The notes under the pieces: model-generated | The model's database searches: none | What the model saw: only the letters and a program-made list of their open reading frames with translations | What the model was told of the DNA's origin: nothing | Source of the DNA: Chloroflexota bacterium | GTDB taxonomy: Bacteria > Chloroflexota > Dehalococcoidia > Bin125 | DNA: 64,000 bases | Reading direction: 5' to 3' | Assembly (NCBI GenBank): GCA_009838735.1 | Contig: VXQZ01000014.1 | Location: 1 to 64,000 of the forward strand | Made by a program: the position numbers and the translations under genes | Shown here: positions 41,701-51,600 of the stretch, in pieces | Numbering within the stretch: position 1 is the stretch's first letter | Layout: the number at the start of each line of letters is the position of its first letter

Positions 41701-42577
41701 GGTTCAGACTGTGCTGCCACAGGAAAGTTGGTTCCAGCGAGGCCCCGAAGACCTGTGCCCTGAGCATCGAAGGGCGATGCGGCGCCACCTTGCGACGGCG
41801 CTATCGGTTGTTCGCTCGTCATTGCGTCTGCGCAGGACCCATGAGGATGGAGCCGGCAGCATCGATCTTCTGATCATGCCTGAGCTGTCCGTGCATGTCC
41901 ACGATCTTGGCATCCTCAAGCAGTTTGCGATCTCGCACAAGGCAATGGTGTTGGCGGGTCTTGTTTATCACAAAGCAAGAGAGGATGACTGCCAGCCGTT
42001 TGTGAACTCGGCAGTCTGGATGGTTCCAGAGAAGGTTCGCGAAGGAGGGCGGCAGATTCGGATCATCGAGCAAGGCAAACACCACCTTGCGCACTCCGAA
42101 CAAGGCCTCAATGTTCGCCCGTTTCGGAACGGTCAATGGCTTGTCGGGTTCCCGTGGTCGCCGGAGTCAGACAAAGAGCGCCTTTGGCTGACTGCGTCGG
42201 TCTGCTACGACGCTACCGACATCGGGCTTGCTGCTGACCTACGTGGGAAATCTGATGTCTATGTGATTCCGGCTCTGAATAAGGACACCACGACGTTCGA
42301 CCAGATGGCGCTGGCACTTCACTATCACATGTTCCAGATGGTCATCGTGGCCAACAGCGGAAAATACGGTGGAAGTAATGCTTACATCCCTTATCGAAAG
42401 AACTACGAGCGTCAGATCTTCCATTTCCACGGGCAACCGCAGGCCGCAGTCGCGTTCGTTGAGATTTCTGATGTCAGCGAGTTCTTGAATCGGGTCGAGA
42501 CTGCGAAGGATGTCGAAGTCAGCACCACAGGCGAGAGCAAGCCGCAGTTCAAGTTTCCGCCGGCTGGTCTGTGTTGA
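38798..42577 (+). CDS. Defence-associated reverse transcriptase with C-terminal nitrilase domain (DRT1/UG1-like architecture)
   Basis: 1259 aa; RT 'VVVVQSDLRNFYDRV', 'ALPQGLAAAGFFSNVVLLPFD', 'VARYVDDLRIVL'; nitrilase E/K/C: 'LLIMPELSV', 'EQGKHHLA', 'TASVCYDATD'. Alternative GTG start 38834. Confidence 0.85.
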   Translation: MRNRGSGLENLEVPVKQPFPDLALLQEEYLLVEAWKKTAHHLRTHNWFADTLAIDRASAELPRFLDGVATRLSDHAGYETRPLRLVPAPKSHTWRYDPKAESSGWEPDPGDEGKPPRLRPLAHANLRDQVAATAILLCLADRVETLQCDPSGSPSDPVHRRRVTSYGNRLFCDVEGADLLYRWGTSSLYRGYFQDYRAFVARPAAAAQSVDAGESRVVVVQSDLRNFYDRVRPELLTERLRDLQDPDDDADFFLLAEKVLKWRWDERDQASVQAYADQEEIPDFERVALPQGLAAAGFFSNVVLLPFDAELRSLVSKEFFVGAHLVDVARYVDDLRIVLKVDNRQLEMKDIEEATKIKLDELLQSDFGLSAAREKTRASEFGMQSDRPIVQQSKRMTRIQKAVSGGFDVAGGEAILEAIRGLMRSQLIHPEEHEEDTEWAFTPVADVPDDTVARFGAARWKRVYRWLRPLLEEEDSYPDDSLDDSIDDSVPTFDELEKTRSDLDNEAEVFAADLIKRWIADPSNVRLLRIAFDIWPSSSSLQEVLNLLKPLALGTGEDEGPRLVAQYCLSELFRAGATETGFVCDPDEIRLNIEGYRSTLQETAEQVIEHDASALPWYLQQQAMLFLATRGSVPHLIANTDPELRHYAALLRFLDDPSTASSATDFATFSVLARHCFAHEGAAPLIDPHITRARLARLVHVDPTFAIEVIESHRDFRWLLPPYIARDLCMTEGLSEDPHSLARLVSDGQNPFRDEMALLQFAIKVLHILRRGQRSVITPADLHIDLSYRSLSDKWAVREGDFRVLLRHRRYLTTSIYSPPDWCLDSERWRFQLGYLLRFVLTERPDFTSSVRRSSGQQTSGESYRSVGMPWKMRRYGFFHGHEAFGDRWLPITEWTTKLLIELLAWPGARTPGFEWVDDGIGAALNAIQERIDKLWRLQGASKSELLLKIEAEPPVTIAQNRPLRAAVVQTVLPQESWFQRGPEDLCPEHRRAMRRHLATALSVVRSSLRLRRTHEDGAGSIDLLIMPELSVHVHDLGILKQFAISHKAMVLAGLVYHKAREDDCQPFVNSAVWMVPEKVREGGRQIRIIEQGKHHLAHSEQGLNVRPFRNGQWLVGFPWSPESDKERLWLTASVCYDATDIGLAADLRGKSDVYVIPALNKDTTTFDQMALALHYHMFQMVIVANSGKYGGSNAYIPYRKNYERQIFHFHGQPQAAVAFVEISDVSEFLNRVETAKDVEVSTTGESKPQFKFPPAGLC

Positions 42578-42639
42578 CTGTGGTCCTGTGGCTACCGGCC
42601 ACTCACCTGGTGAAATGGCTGTGGCGATGAGTGGTCAAA

Positions 42640-43074
42640 ACACCCTAGGTGTCGACAGTGAGCGGAGAGAGCTTGTCACCCTCACCGCTCTTCTGGCCCG
42701 GCAACCTGCACGTGTCACGCTCATTCCTGCGACATCGCGCTCCTCGATCACGATGAAGCTGGCACAGTCGGTCAGGCTCCAGCGTTGGTCCGGGCGAGCG
42801 GCGTAGCCTTCGAGAGCGGCTTGAAACTGAGCGTCGATCTTCGGGATGATCTCAACTTGCGGACTCTCTGCCAGCCGCTCCACTAGTCGCGTGGCGGCCA
42901 GTCTGGCACGATCTCCACTGCCCGCTTGAGATGCGAGGGTCTCCACCAACGCCATCTGAGTCGTGACAATGTCGAAATCGTTCAGACGAGCCGATGCCGC
43001 GCGCACGAGTGCAGTTGATCCCTGCTGTCGATCAGCGCGATCCAATAGCCCGAGGCGGCGAACAACGCCGCCAT
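42640..43074 (-). pseudogene. Frameshifted PIN-domain toxin
   Basis: Start MAALFAASGYWIALIDSRDQLH... then shift to ALVRAASARLNDFDIVTTQMALVETLASQ...RPDQRWSLTDCASFIVIEERD. Confidence 0.65.
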
Positions 43075-43334
43075 CAGTCGTCCGGATGCTTGGGGTGGCC
43101 GTACAGATGGTGTTTCTTGTGTCGAACGAAATCCGTCGGGCGGTTCTCCCAGCGTTCCGGTGGATGTTCGCTGTGCAGTTCTTCCGCGAGGTCCAACAGC
43201 CAGGAGCCGCTCGATTCTTGGTCGGGCGATTCCTCTGCGACTTCGAGCAACACGTTGCAGCCGTCGGGGAGGCGAAGCGGATCGAGCAGTTCGAGATTGC
43301 CGTCGACGTAGCGGGCGCGGATGCGATCCGGCAT
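43074..43334 (-). CDS. DUF104/AF2212-like antitoxin
   Basis: 86 aa 'RIRARYVDGNLELLDPLRLPDGCNVLLEV'; TGATG overlap with PIN remnant. Confidence 0.6.
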   Translation of the reverse strand: MPDRIRARYVDGNLELLDPLRLPDGCNVLLEVAEESPDQESSGSWLLDLAEELHSEHPPERWENRPTDFVRHKKHHLYGHPKHPDD

Positions 43335-43663
43335 GGAGGGTCTCCTTGTTGGCCAGTGTATCGGGGAGAAGTGATGTGAGGATAGAGAGGGCGCGCGCGG
43401 ATGACGCGGATATGCCCGAGTGGGCAGCTGGTGAAGTCGGCGTTATGGCGAGTGCTTCTACGACGGTTACTTTGCCACACGGCCGCTAGCGACGAGTCTC
43501 AGGAGTTGCCGGTTGCCTACCAATCTTCCTAAGAGCAAGAACTTTCGAGTTGACGTTCCCGTTGGAACTGTGAGTCAGGCCCAAAAGGGCGCGACCCTCG
43601 ACCATTGAGGCGGTCGGAGTGGTTGCACTAAAGCTGCTCCGGGAGGTGAAGTGAGGCCGCCAG

Positions 43664-46600
43664 CTACTCGTCGAGACGCCGCCTCAGTTCCTCCTCCACT
43701 CCGTAGAAGTTGGCCTTGATCATCTGGTCGATGATGTTGCGAACGCGGACCTCGAGAGGCCAGTCATCTGTCGTCTCCAGCAGGCGAAACAGCAGTTTTG
43801 CGAGCAACTGGGCGACCATGGCCTCCATGTACTGAATCGAAGCCGCCTTCGGTCCGTATTCCGCGAGCGCTCGCTCGGCTATATCGCAGATCTCAACGGG
43901 AGGCGGCTGCGAGGATTTGCCGAGCCGGACAAGCAGAGCGGAGATGCGAGATTCGCTGAAGGTTCGTGAGCGAGCGAACGTGCTGAGCAGGACACTATGT
44001 CCGGCGATTTGTTCGGGGCCGAGGGAATCCCAGCATGCGGCGGCGGACCGTCGCACGACCTTGCTTTGGTCCTCGAACATCTCGGCCAGGCGGGAGGCAC
44101 ACCAGCTTCCAGCTTGTTCGTGGAGGAGGTTCGCAGCGTAGATGTCTGCCGCTCCCGCCCTGATGTGCTCGCCCAGCTGCAGCACCTTGGCTTCATCCTC
44201 GCGAGCTGCAGAGTTGTGAGGAGAAAGGGCGGACAGCACGATCCAACGAGCGCCAACTCGTTGGGCGGAAACTTCGCCTGAGTCCAACAGTTGGTTCAGG
44301 GTTGACCTCATATCCAGATAGCTTCGTTGAGTTGCGCGTCTGATGAAGTGTTCGACGTAGAACGACCCGACAATGGGTTCGGCTCCGTTGATCAGTCGCC
44401 GGAAGCACTGCAGCGCTTCATCCGGATTGGCATTCAGGATGGCCAGGAGGCAATTCGCAGCCGTTGAGCGCACTGCCAGAACCGGGTCGACAGCGAGCTG
44501 ATGCACGGTGTCGCGGAACTGGTTCCACCGGTTCACGTCGGCGTACAGCAGCTTCGCGATCGCATAAGCGGCCGAGCCGCGAGCCGTGTTGATCGCTTGC
44601 GTCACCGGCGCCATCGAATCTTCCGGGCCTAGCCAATCGTCCTTGTCCGGGTCTGGATCGGTCATGGCTATGTCGTTCAGCCAGGCCATGAGATCGTTCG
44701 GCAGAGGCTCTTCGGCGAGCGCGCCAAACGCGTGCGCAATCTGCCCACCGGGCATGGGCACGCCGAGCTCCTTAATCCTGCCCAAGACCCGGAGAGCTTG
44801 CGCCAGGGAACCGGAACGCGGCGAACCATCTTCGCTCTTAGTCAAACCGCGCAAGACGGCTTCGAAGTACTCGGGCGGGTCTGAGGAGTTCAGGTGGTCG
44901 GTCAACGCAGCGAACCGGGCAGGGGCTTGCACGGCCGCACCTTCAAGCGTCTGGCTCAGTTCGTGCACGCCGCCGACGAACTGGTTGCCGTGGAACGTCT
45001 CCCCGGTACGCGCGACGTCGCGCATCTTCTCAAGCCAGTGTTCATCGCTAATCTGTAGCGCCTCATCATCGGAGATCGGGGAGACAGCCCAGCCGAAACC
45101 ATCGTCGTCAAGGTTCTGGGGAGCGCCTCGCCGCTGCTTCTCAGGGAACCGAGCCTCAAGTTCCTGAATGCGTTGCTGGGTGGACTCCTCGACTCGGTTC
45201 TCCGGCAGGCACCAGAGCAGGGCAAGCTGGATTTCCGCATGCTTCTGTTCCGGCCGTTCCCGCCGCGGCTCGAACGCGAGAATCGCTTGCTCCAGGGTCT
45301 TGAGCGACTCATCCGCGCACCGTTCCGCTGCGGCCGCCACCCCAGTCCGACTCACGCCGACGAACAAGTCACCGCCGCTCGATCCCCAGCTATAGCCGAG
45401 GTCGAGCCGGCGGCCAGGATCGTCCAGAATGAACCTGACGATCACCTCGGAGAACGAGTCGGGATTGGCGCTCATCGCATCGAGCCAGGCGATGCTCATC
45501 CAGCGCGTCCAAACGTCGTGCTCCCGACTGACCGCCATCACGATCGACTTGAGGGCTTCGGGTTCCTCGACCGCGAGTTGGCGCATCGCCGTCGCCAGCA
45601 GCGCATAAGGGCCTCGTTCCGGATGATCGCCCCCCCGCGGGGCGCCGACGATGTTCATCGGCGCGACTCGCTCAATGCTGACGATCCGGGGCAACATCTC
45701 CTGCACAAACGCTCGCGGCGCAGCAGAGGCGCACTCGCTCGTAGTCCAATCGTCCAGGCCAAGTCGGAGATCGAGCCGTTCTGTGTTGGCGACCGCCGCC
45801 TTCGGCTCGGCAACCACTCGGTCGAACCAGGCCCCAATCGCCTGCGGCGCAAACAGAGGCGCCTCTTCCTTCACTGCGAACAGGATGTCGGACAGCAGCC
45901 GAGCGAGCCGTGCGAAATCCTCGGAGCGATCGAGAGGTTCCGTGTGAATCAGGCCGAGTAGCCACGCTTGCTTGGTGGGAGAGCCGTAGCCGTCGCTCCA
46001 CCGGGCAACGTTCCACAACCTTAGGCGCCACTCGGGCGTGTCATCCCGGTGTTCGTTCAGAAGCTCGATCACAGCGTTTGTCCGCTCGGTCAGCAGCGCG
46101 GGCGTTTGCAGCAGGACCACGGTCCGGTCGGCTTCTTCCTGCGATCCGGCGAGCCAGCGATCCCAGCGCTGCATCTCTCGCAGCAGATCGAACCAGGGCG
46201 TGGAGTTACGGGCCACTTCCCAGACGTGATTGCCCAGCTCCTCGGCCTGGCGCTCAACGATCTCCCACTCTTCCGCCGTCGGATCCGCGATCGATCTGAG
46301 CCAATCCAACACTCGCTTCTTGATGTGGAAACGTACTTCGGAGTCTGCCAGCAGCCGCTCCAGCGTGAGCAGGTAGCGGCCGCGATCTGCTCGTCGGCGC
46401 CGCAGAAAGGCGAGCACGCCGAGCACTTGGCGGCGGCGGAAGTAGGCCTGGCGATCCTCCCTGAGCCAGTCCAGCAGATCTCGCTGCTCTGTCGCGAACG
46501 AGCGCGCGAACGCGTAGTCGAAGAACGACTCGTGGAAGAAGCCGACCTCACCGTCCTGTATGAACAGCACGGACTCCGAAGCCATGGCCGCCGCTGCCGC

Positions 46601-48226
46601 CGGGAAGGCGTCGAGCAGTTCGTAGTCCGGCGCGGCGTACGCCTCGCGATCGCTGAGCGCGTGGGCAAGCCGGGACGCGGCCGCGGTCCAGTCGCCGCCG
46701 CTTACCAGCGGATGACTCGTGACGCGCTTCGCCTTCTCCCGCCAGTAGGCGTCGAAGAGGTCGTCGACCGTCGCAAACCCCAGTTCTCGAGATTGCGCAG
46801 CTTCGACGAACAGGTAGAGGTGTAAAGGTACGCGCAGAAGCTCCTTCTGGAAGTCGGTGAGACCTCCAGGTCCGATCGCGGCTGTCTGAAGCGCGCGCCG
46901 GACATCGTCCAGCGTCAACACGGTCACTTCGAGGGTGCGGGCAACCGCAGATGGCCCCTCGGTGATCCACTTGAAGGATGTCTCCTCTTCGAGTTCAAAC
47001 GACCGACAGATGAACAAGATCCGTAGGTTCGGATGCTCGGCGGCCTGATCCACGATCTCGCGCAGGACGCGCTGGCCCCGTTCGTTCCGCTCCGTCCCAC
47101 CGGCCAACCCGTCGAGCTGATCGATGCAGAGAACGGCGCGTTCTCCCTGCGCCGCCTGTACCAGTTCCGCCACCGGAGAGTCCGACAAGCCAAGGCGCTG
47201 GCCGACTTCGCCGGACGAGAACGCGCCTCGTAAGTCGCTTGCCGGGACTGTAAGGGCGACCACGCCCCGTTCGTCAAGCTCTCGGACTATCTGCGCCATG
47301 ACGCAGCTCTTGCCCGCCCCCGCCCCGCCGCTGAGCAGCAGCGACTCATCCCGATCAATGAGCGCCTCCGTGATCGCAACCGACTGCGAACGCGGAATCG
47401 CTGCTCCGTTGATCAGGGCGTGCTCGATCCGGCCGAGGTAGGCGTGAGTCAGAGTCAGGATCCGTTCGATTGAGCGATCACGGGAGGGCAACTGTCGTCG
47501 CACATACCCATACCGCTCCAGCTCGTGCCGGACCTGTTCGGCCCGAACGGCCTGTCCTAACCGGCTCCATGCGAACTCTTCAAGCAGCGTCCGCACGGCA
47601 TGCGGATCTGCCAGTTCACCGTCAGCTCGACCGATCCGCTCAGCGATCAGTCGTTCCACGTCTTGCACGAGCAAACGGTGCCCAATGGTCACAAACTCGC
47701 AGTCTTTCAGCTTCGTGTAGGCCTCTTGTTCGCTCTGGCCGAGCGACGCCGCGCTGGCGAAAAAGGCGTCGTGCTGTCGATTCGAGAGCCGGCTGAAGAA
47801 CTGCTCCAAGCTGCTGGAAGACCTTGCCCGCTCTGCCGCTTCGCGCAAATGGGCCGCGGCGTCCTGGCTGATGAACACCGCGCGGCTCGCACCTGGACCC
47901 TGCAGATGGCCGAAGAGATCTCCCAGGATCGACCTCCCGGTCGACGGGGAGGTTCTCGTCAGCTCGGAGGCGGTCCAGCGAGCAGCCGAATTCGGGGCTT
48001 GGCGTTTGACCGAGTGAAACTCGATTTCCCCGGCTGGCATGACGCGAGAGAACTCGACGCCGAGGCCGTCTGGCCCGGGTTCTTCCAGCCGCACCTCAAC
48101 CACTTCACCAGCGAGAAGATCCAGCATGGTCTGGACCGTCCAGGCCCGCTCGTACAGGTCGGCTACCTTCGCGGCCGGACCGCCCGGCAGACTCGGCAGG
48201 GCGTCGTGGGGCTGCTGCTCGGGCAT
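43664..48226 (-). CDS. Avs-like STAND P-loop NTPase with N-terminal restriction-endonuclease-like region and C-terminal helical repeats
   Basis: ORF 43664..48295; N-term 'YERAWTVQTMLDLL...GVEFSRVMPAGEIEFHSVKRQ'; Walker A 'LLLSGGAGAGKSCVMAQIV', Walker B 'AVLCIDQLDGL'; long HEAT/TPR-like C-terminus. Confidence 0.7.
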   Translation of the reverse strand: MPEQQPHDALPSLPGGPAAKVADLYERAWTVQTMLDLLAGEVVEVRLEEPGPDGLGVEFSRVMPAGEIEFHSVKRQAPNSAARWTASELTRTSPSTGRSILGDLFGHLQGPGASRAVFISQDAAAHLREAAERARSSSSLEQFFSRLSNRQHDAFFASAASLGQSEQEAYTKLKDCEFVTIGHRLLVQDVERLIAERIGRADGELADPHAVRTLLEEFAWSRLGQAVRAEQVRHELERYGYVRRQLPSRDRSIERILTLTHAYLGRIEHALINGAAIPRSQSVAITEALIDRDESLLLSGGAGAGKSCVMAQIVRELDERGVVALTVPASDLRGAFSSGEVGQRLGLSDSPVAELVQAAQGERAVLCIDQLDGLAGGTERNERGQRVLREIVDQAAEHPNLRILFICRSFELEEETSFKWITEGPSAVARTLEVTVLTLDDVRRALQTAAIGPGGLTDFQKELLRVPLHLYLFVEAAQSRELGFATVDDLFDAYWREKAKRVTSHPLVSGGDWTAAASRLAHALSDREAYAAPDYELLDAFPAAAAAMASESVLFIQDGEVGFFHESFFDYAFARSFATEQRDLLDWLREDRQAYFRRRQVLGVLAFLRRRRADRGRYLLTLERLLADSEVRFHIKKRVLDWLRSIADPTAEEWEIVERQAEELGNHVWEVARNSTPWFDLLREMQRWDRWLAGSQEEADRTVVLLQTPALLTERTNAVIELLNEHRDDTPEWRLRLWNVARWSDGYGSPTKQAWLLGLIHTEPLDRSEDFARLARLLSDILFAVKEEAPLFAPQAIGAWFDRVVAEPKAAVANTERLDLRLGLDDWTTSECASAAPRAFVQEMLPRIVSIERVAPMNIVGAPRGGDHPERGPYALLATAMRQLAVEEPEALKSIVMAVSREHDVWTRWMSIAWLDAMSANPDSFSEVIVRFILDDPGRRLDLGYSWGSSGGDLFVGVSRTGVAAAAERCADESLKTLEQAILAFEPRRERPEQKHAEIQLALLWCLPENRVEESTQQRIQELEARFPEKQRRGAPQNLDDDGFGWAVSPISDDEALQISDEHWLEKMRDVARTGETFHGNQFVGGVHELSQTLEGAAVQAPARFAALTDHLNSSDPPEYFEAVLRGLTKSEDGSPRSGSLAQALRVLGRIKELGVPMPGGQIAHAFGALAEEPLPNDLMAWLNDIAMTDPDPDKDDWLGPEDSMAPVTQAINTARGSAAYAIAKLLYADVNRWNQFRDTVHQLAVDPVLAVRSTAANCLLAILNANPDEALQCFRRLINGAEPIVGSFYVEHFIRRATQRSYLDMRSTLNQLLDSGEVSAQRVGARWIVLSALSPHNSAAREDEAKVLQLGEHIRAGAADIYAANLLHEQAGSWCASRLAEMFEDQSKVVRRSAAACWDSLGPEQIAGHSVLLSTFARSRTFSESRISALLVRLGKSSQPPPVEICDIAERALAEYGPKAASIQYMEAMVAQLLAKLLFRLLETTDDWPLEVRVRNIIDQMIKANFYGVEEELRRRLDE

Positions 48227-48623
48227 ACTTGACAGGTTACCAACGGCCCGGGGGCTGGCAATCAGCTGGTAGGGGCGCTCAAGTGCGCGTTCCACCTAAG
48301 GGAACTCGAACCCGAGAACCCGAAAAGGGCACCAAGCCGGAGCTGCGTCGCTAGAGCGCCACCTCCCAGACGAACGTTCGCAGTACAGTCCCTCTTGGCC
48401 TACCACCCGTGACAAAATCGAGAACTTTCTCGTTGACCATCGCGCTTGTCATTTGAGGAACGGGGCCGTCGCGTCGCCATCGTTGGCTCAGCCGACAATC
48501 AGTGGCAACATTTCCTGCTTCAGGAGCACCACCGCAAAGCGGAGTGAGCAGCCCGCAGGCTTCGATCAGATCAACGGCAGGCGGACTCGGCGCGTTGCCA
48601 ATCGAACTCCGAGACACCAAGTC

Positions 48624-51600
48624 TCAGGCCAGTTCGTTGGAGTGAATGTCCAATTGGGTTCTGACACGACTCAGCACGAATTCCCGTTCGAAGGGACTCA
48701 GAGCCAGCTTGCTATCCGCCTCCAGGGAGTCTTTGAGTCGGGTTAGCGTGCCCAAGGTCGTACGGCCTTGGCAGAGCACATCCATCGACAACTCTAGGAT
48801 CATTCCCAACTGAGAGAGCGGGACTCTGTCGAAGACCCGTGAGATTAGCCCGGTCACGACCGCGACAGCAGTTCGTGGATCGCTGTCTGGACCGCGCAGG
48901 GTTCCGAGCATCGCACGCGTCTCTTCGTTGCTGATGTACCCATTCGCCTTGAGGCGCCTCAGAATGTCATCGGCTCCAAGGCGTAAGAACGTGTAGTGCA
49001 TCGAAGCGAGCTGTCCCACCGCCGCGGAGTACTCTTCGGCCTCGAGCGCTCCGCTTCTGAGGAGTTCCTCCAAGACCCCCTGGCTGTTCACGACCTCCTT
49101 TCCCGTCGCCCGAACGAGATTCGCGAGAGCAACATCGTCAGACACCATTACTAGGGGTGTCCCATCTAACTTCATATCGGAGCAGATTGCGCCGACTCCA
49201 GAAATCGTCAAGGCCTCAACAGCAAACTCAGCATCTCCAAGGTCAAGCACTTGGTAGGCGGGAACGCGTTCTAGCGATTCCACGAACTCCAACACGCTCT
49301 GTGCGAAATCTCGCCACGCCGCCAGTCCCTCGTCGTGACGCTCTGAGAACACGTATCGGCCATCGTCTGACTTGCCGAGATGGCCGCTAGCCCGCATCGT
49401 CTTCGCCATGGTGTTAGTCGCCTGGAACTCATCGACCACGTGTTGCGGAACAGCCACACACCCGAAGCGAGCCTTGAGCTGGTCACCGATTCCCAGCTCG
49501 TGGACCGTCAGAACGGCCGGCAAGTCCAAAACAATACCCTGAGTCCCTGGCAACAGCGCCTGTGCCAGATCAGCTTCACGCGGGTCTCCCATCGCGAACC
49601 TTATGGGAACCGAGCCGTCCACTGTGCAGGCTCTCCAGACTTCCACAGGGGAAGGGCCAATGAGGGAAGAGAACATGGCAAACGGAAATCCTCCTTCGCG
49701 ATATCTCTCCTCGACCGATCGGACGAATTGGGCTCGTCGCTCAGTGGCTTGGATCAGCTTCGTGATATCCCCTTCATCTGCGACGATTCGAGACAAGCTC
49801 GTGTTGTCTGGAAACCGCGTCGAGAATTCGGCAATCGTCTCTTGAAATGCCCGGACGAACTTGTTTTGGATGGCGACCACCCTGTACGTGAGTTCTTCCA
49901 GGTCGTCTCGCATCTCGATCTTGTCGCCGACTGCAGACCCTATCAATCGCCTTGCGAATTTATGATTGGCCGGCAGTTCGCTGGTGTCGTACCGCTCATC
50001 TTCGTCATCAAGGATTGACCACCACGTCTCTTCTCCCGTCAGAGTGTCTCGCAAGCGGACGGCGCAGCCCGGCGCTACGAGTTCCGGTTCCGCCATTTCG
50101 TGATCGTGGGCGAGAAAGATGGCGAAGTATCCGCTGTGCAAGTCGGGATCATCGATTCCATGGCGTCGTGCGGCGTACGCGTCATTGAGGGCGCCATCCA
50201 CCCCGAGCATGACCTTCAACTTCGCCAACTCCAGTAGAAGACGAGGATCGCCCTGCAAGTCCGACGGTTCAAGGCTTTCGACGGTCTTTCTCGCCGCATC
50301 TCTCAACCCAGCGCGAAACTGAAGGAGGGCAAGTCGCACTCGATCAGACTCGTTCACGTCGGGCCGGGCGCAGATCTGCTCACGCAGAGCAACAGCTGGT
50401 GGAAGGTCTCCTACGATTTCGAGGATCTGCGCCTCCGTATCGATCACGTGTTTGGGAACTTCGACACGAGTCTTCCTAATCTGTCGAGACCACTCCAGTG
50501 CCTCGCGAAGGCGTCTCGCCTCGGCGAGACATCCGAGCAGGTCGACCGCTAGGAGATGGAGTGGCGAATCGTCCACCACCTTCGCATAGGCGTCAGCAGC
50601 ATCACTGAATCGCTTCATCTCCCAGTAGAAGTTGCCTAACCGGAACAGAATCTCAGGTCTCCCTGAGTCATCGGAAAATGACAGGGCCTTCTGGAGGTCC
50701 TCCTCTGCCCTGACGAAGTCTCTCAAAGATCGCCTCCGCGTGGCTGACACCGCAAGGAGCCATGGATCCTCGGGTCGCTTCAGCAGCGACTCCTCAAGCG
50801 ATCGCCAGGCCGGGTCCTCATCATCCGTTTCCATGTCAACTTGGCATACGAGCTCCGCCTTCCAGAGATCGTCTGGCCCTGGATTCTCAAACGTGAACTT
50901 GCCCCTGATCAGTTTCTTGGCAGCGAGATGATCTCCCAAACGGAGGTAAACCTCCGCCAGGGGAGCGATGACATCTTCTGACCCTATGTCCGTCCACACT
51001 TGCTCAAGCGAGTCCCGCGCCTCGTCGTATCGACCGGCCATCATTAGTACTAATCCGCGCACGTGCAGTGGCGAAGGGTCGCGCGGATCTGCTCGAACCG
51101 CATCGTCGAGGTCGCTCAGCGCCGCATCAATGTGTCCCTGAAGAGCCTTAGCGAATCCGCGGACCACGAGGGCACTGCTGAGCTGGGAGTCTAGGTCTGT
51201 AGAGTCGAGTAGCTCGATCGCTCTGCTCGCCGCTTCCTCGCACTGTTTCAACCGCTCGTGTGCCGTGTTCTCGGCAGCCCCGCCCTTCGCCAACGAGGCT
51301 TGCGCCTCGGTGAACAAGCATTGGCTCAGCATCAAATGGGCCCCAATGTCTTTGGGATCATCCTCGATCAATGTCTGACAGAGCTGCGCCGCTTCTTCGA
51401 AGCGACCTTGCTTTGCGCGCACATCGGCCAGAACCAGTCCACTGGAACGATCGGCGGTTACCCAGGCATGACTGGTGATGAACTCTCGAAGCTGCTCGCG
51501 CTCCTCAGCTTCCCAAAACGACTCGATGATGATTGCTGCGGCGTGGCCGTTCCGAGGCTCCAACTCCAAGGCTCTATGTGCGAGGTCCAACGCGCGCTCA

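Noticed and set aside
45173-45961. Plus-strand ORFs within 43.9-48.3 kb (e.g. 45173..45961, 46049..46825, 47600..48232)
   Set aside because: Antisense to the continuous 1543-aa STAND NTPase ORF.
48296-48345. GGTTCGAG-like T-arm motif on the minus strand suggesting a tRNA
   Set aside because: No 5-bp T stem, anticodon arm or acceptor stem could be formed around it.
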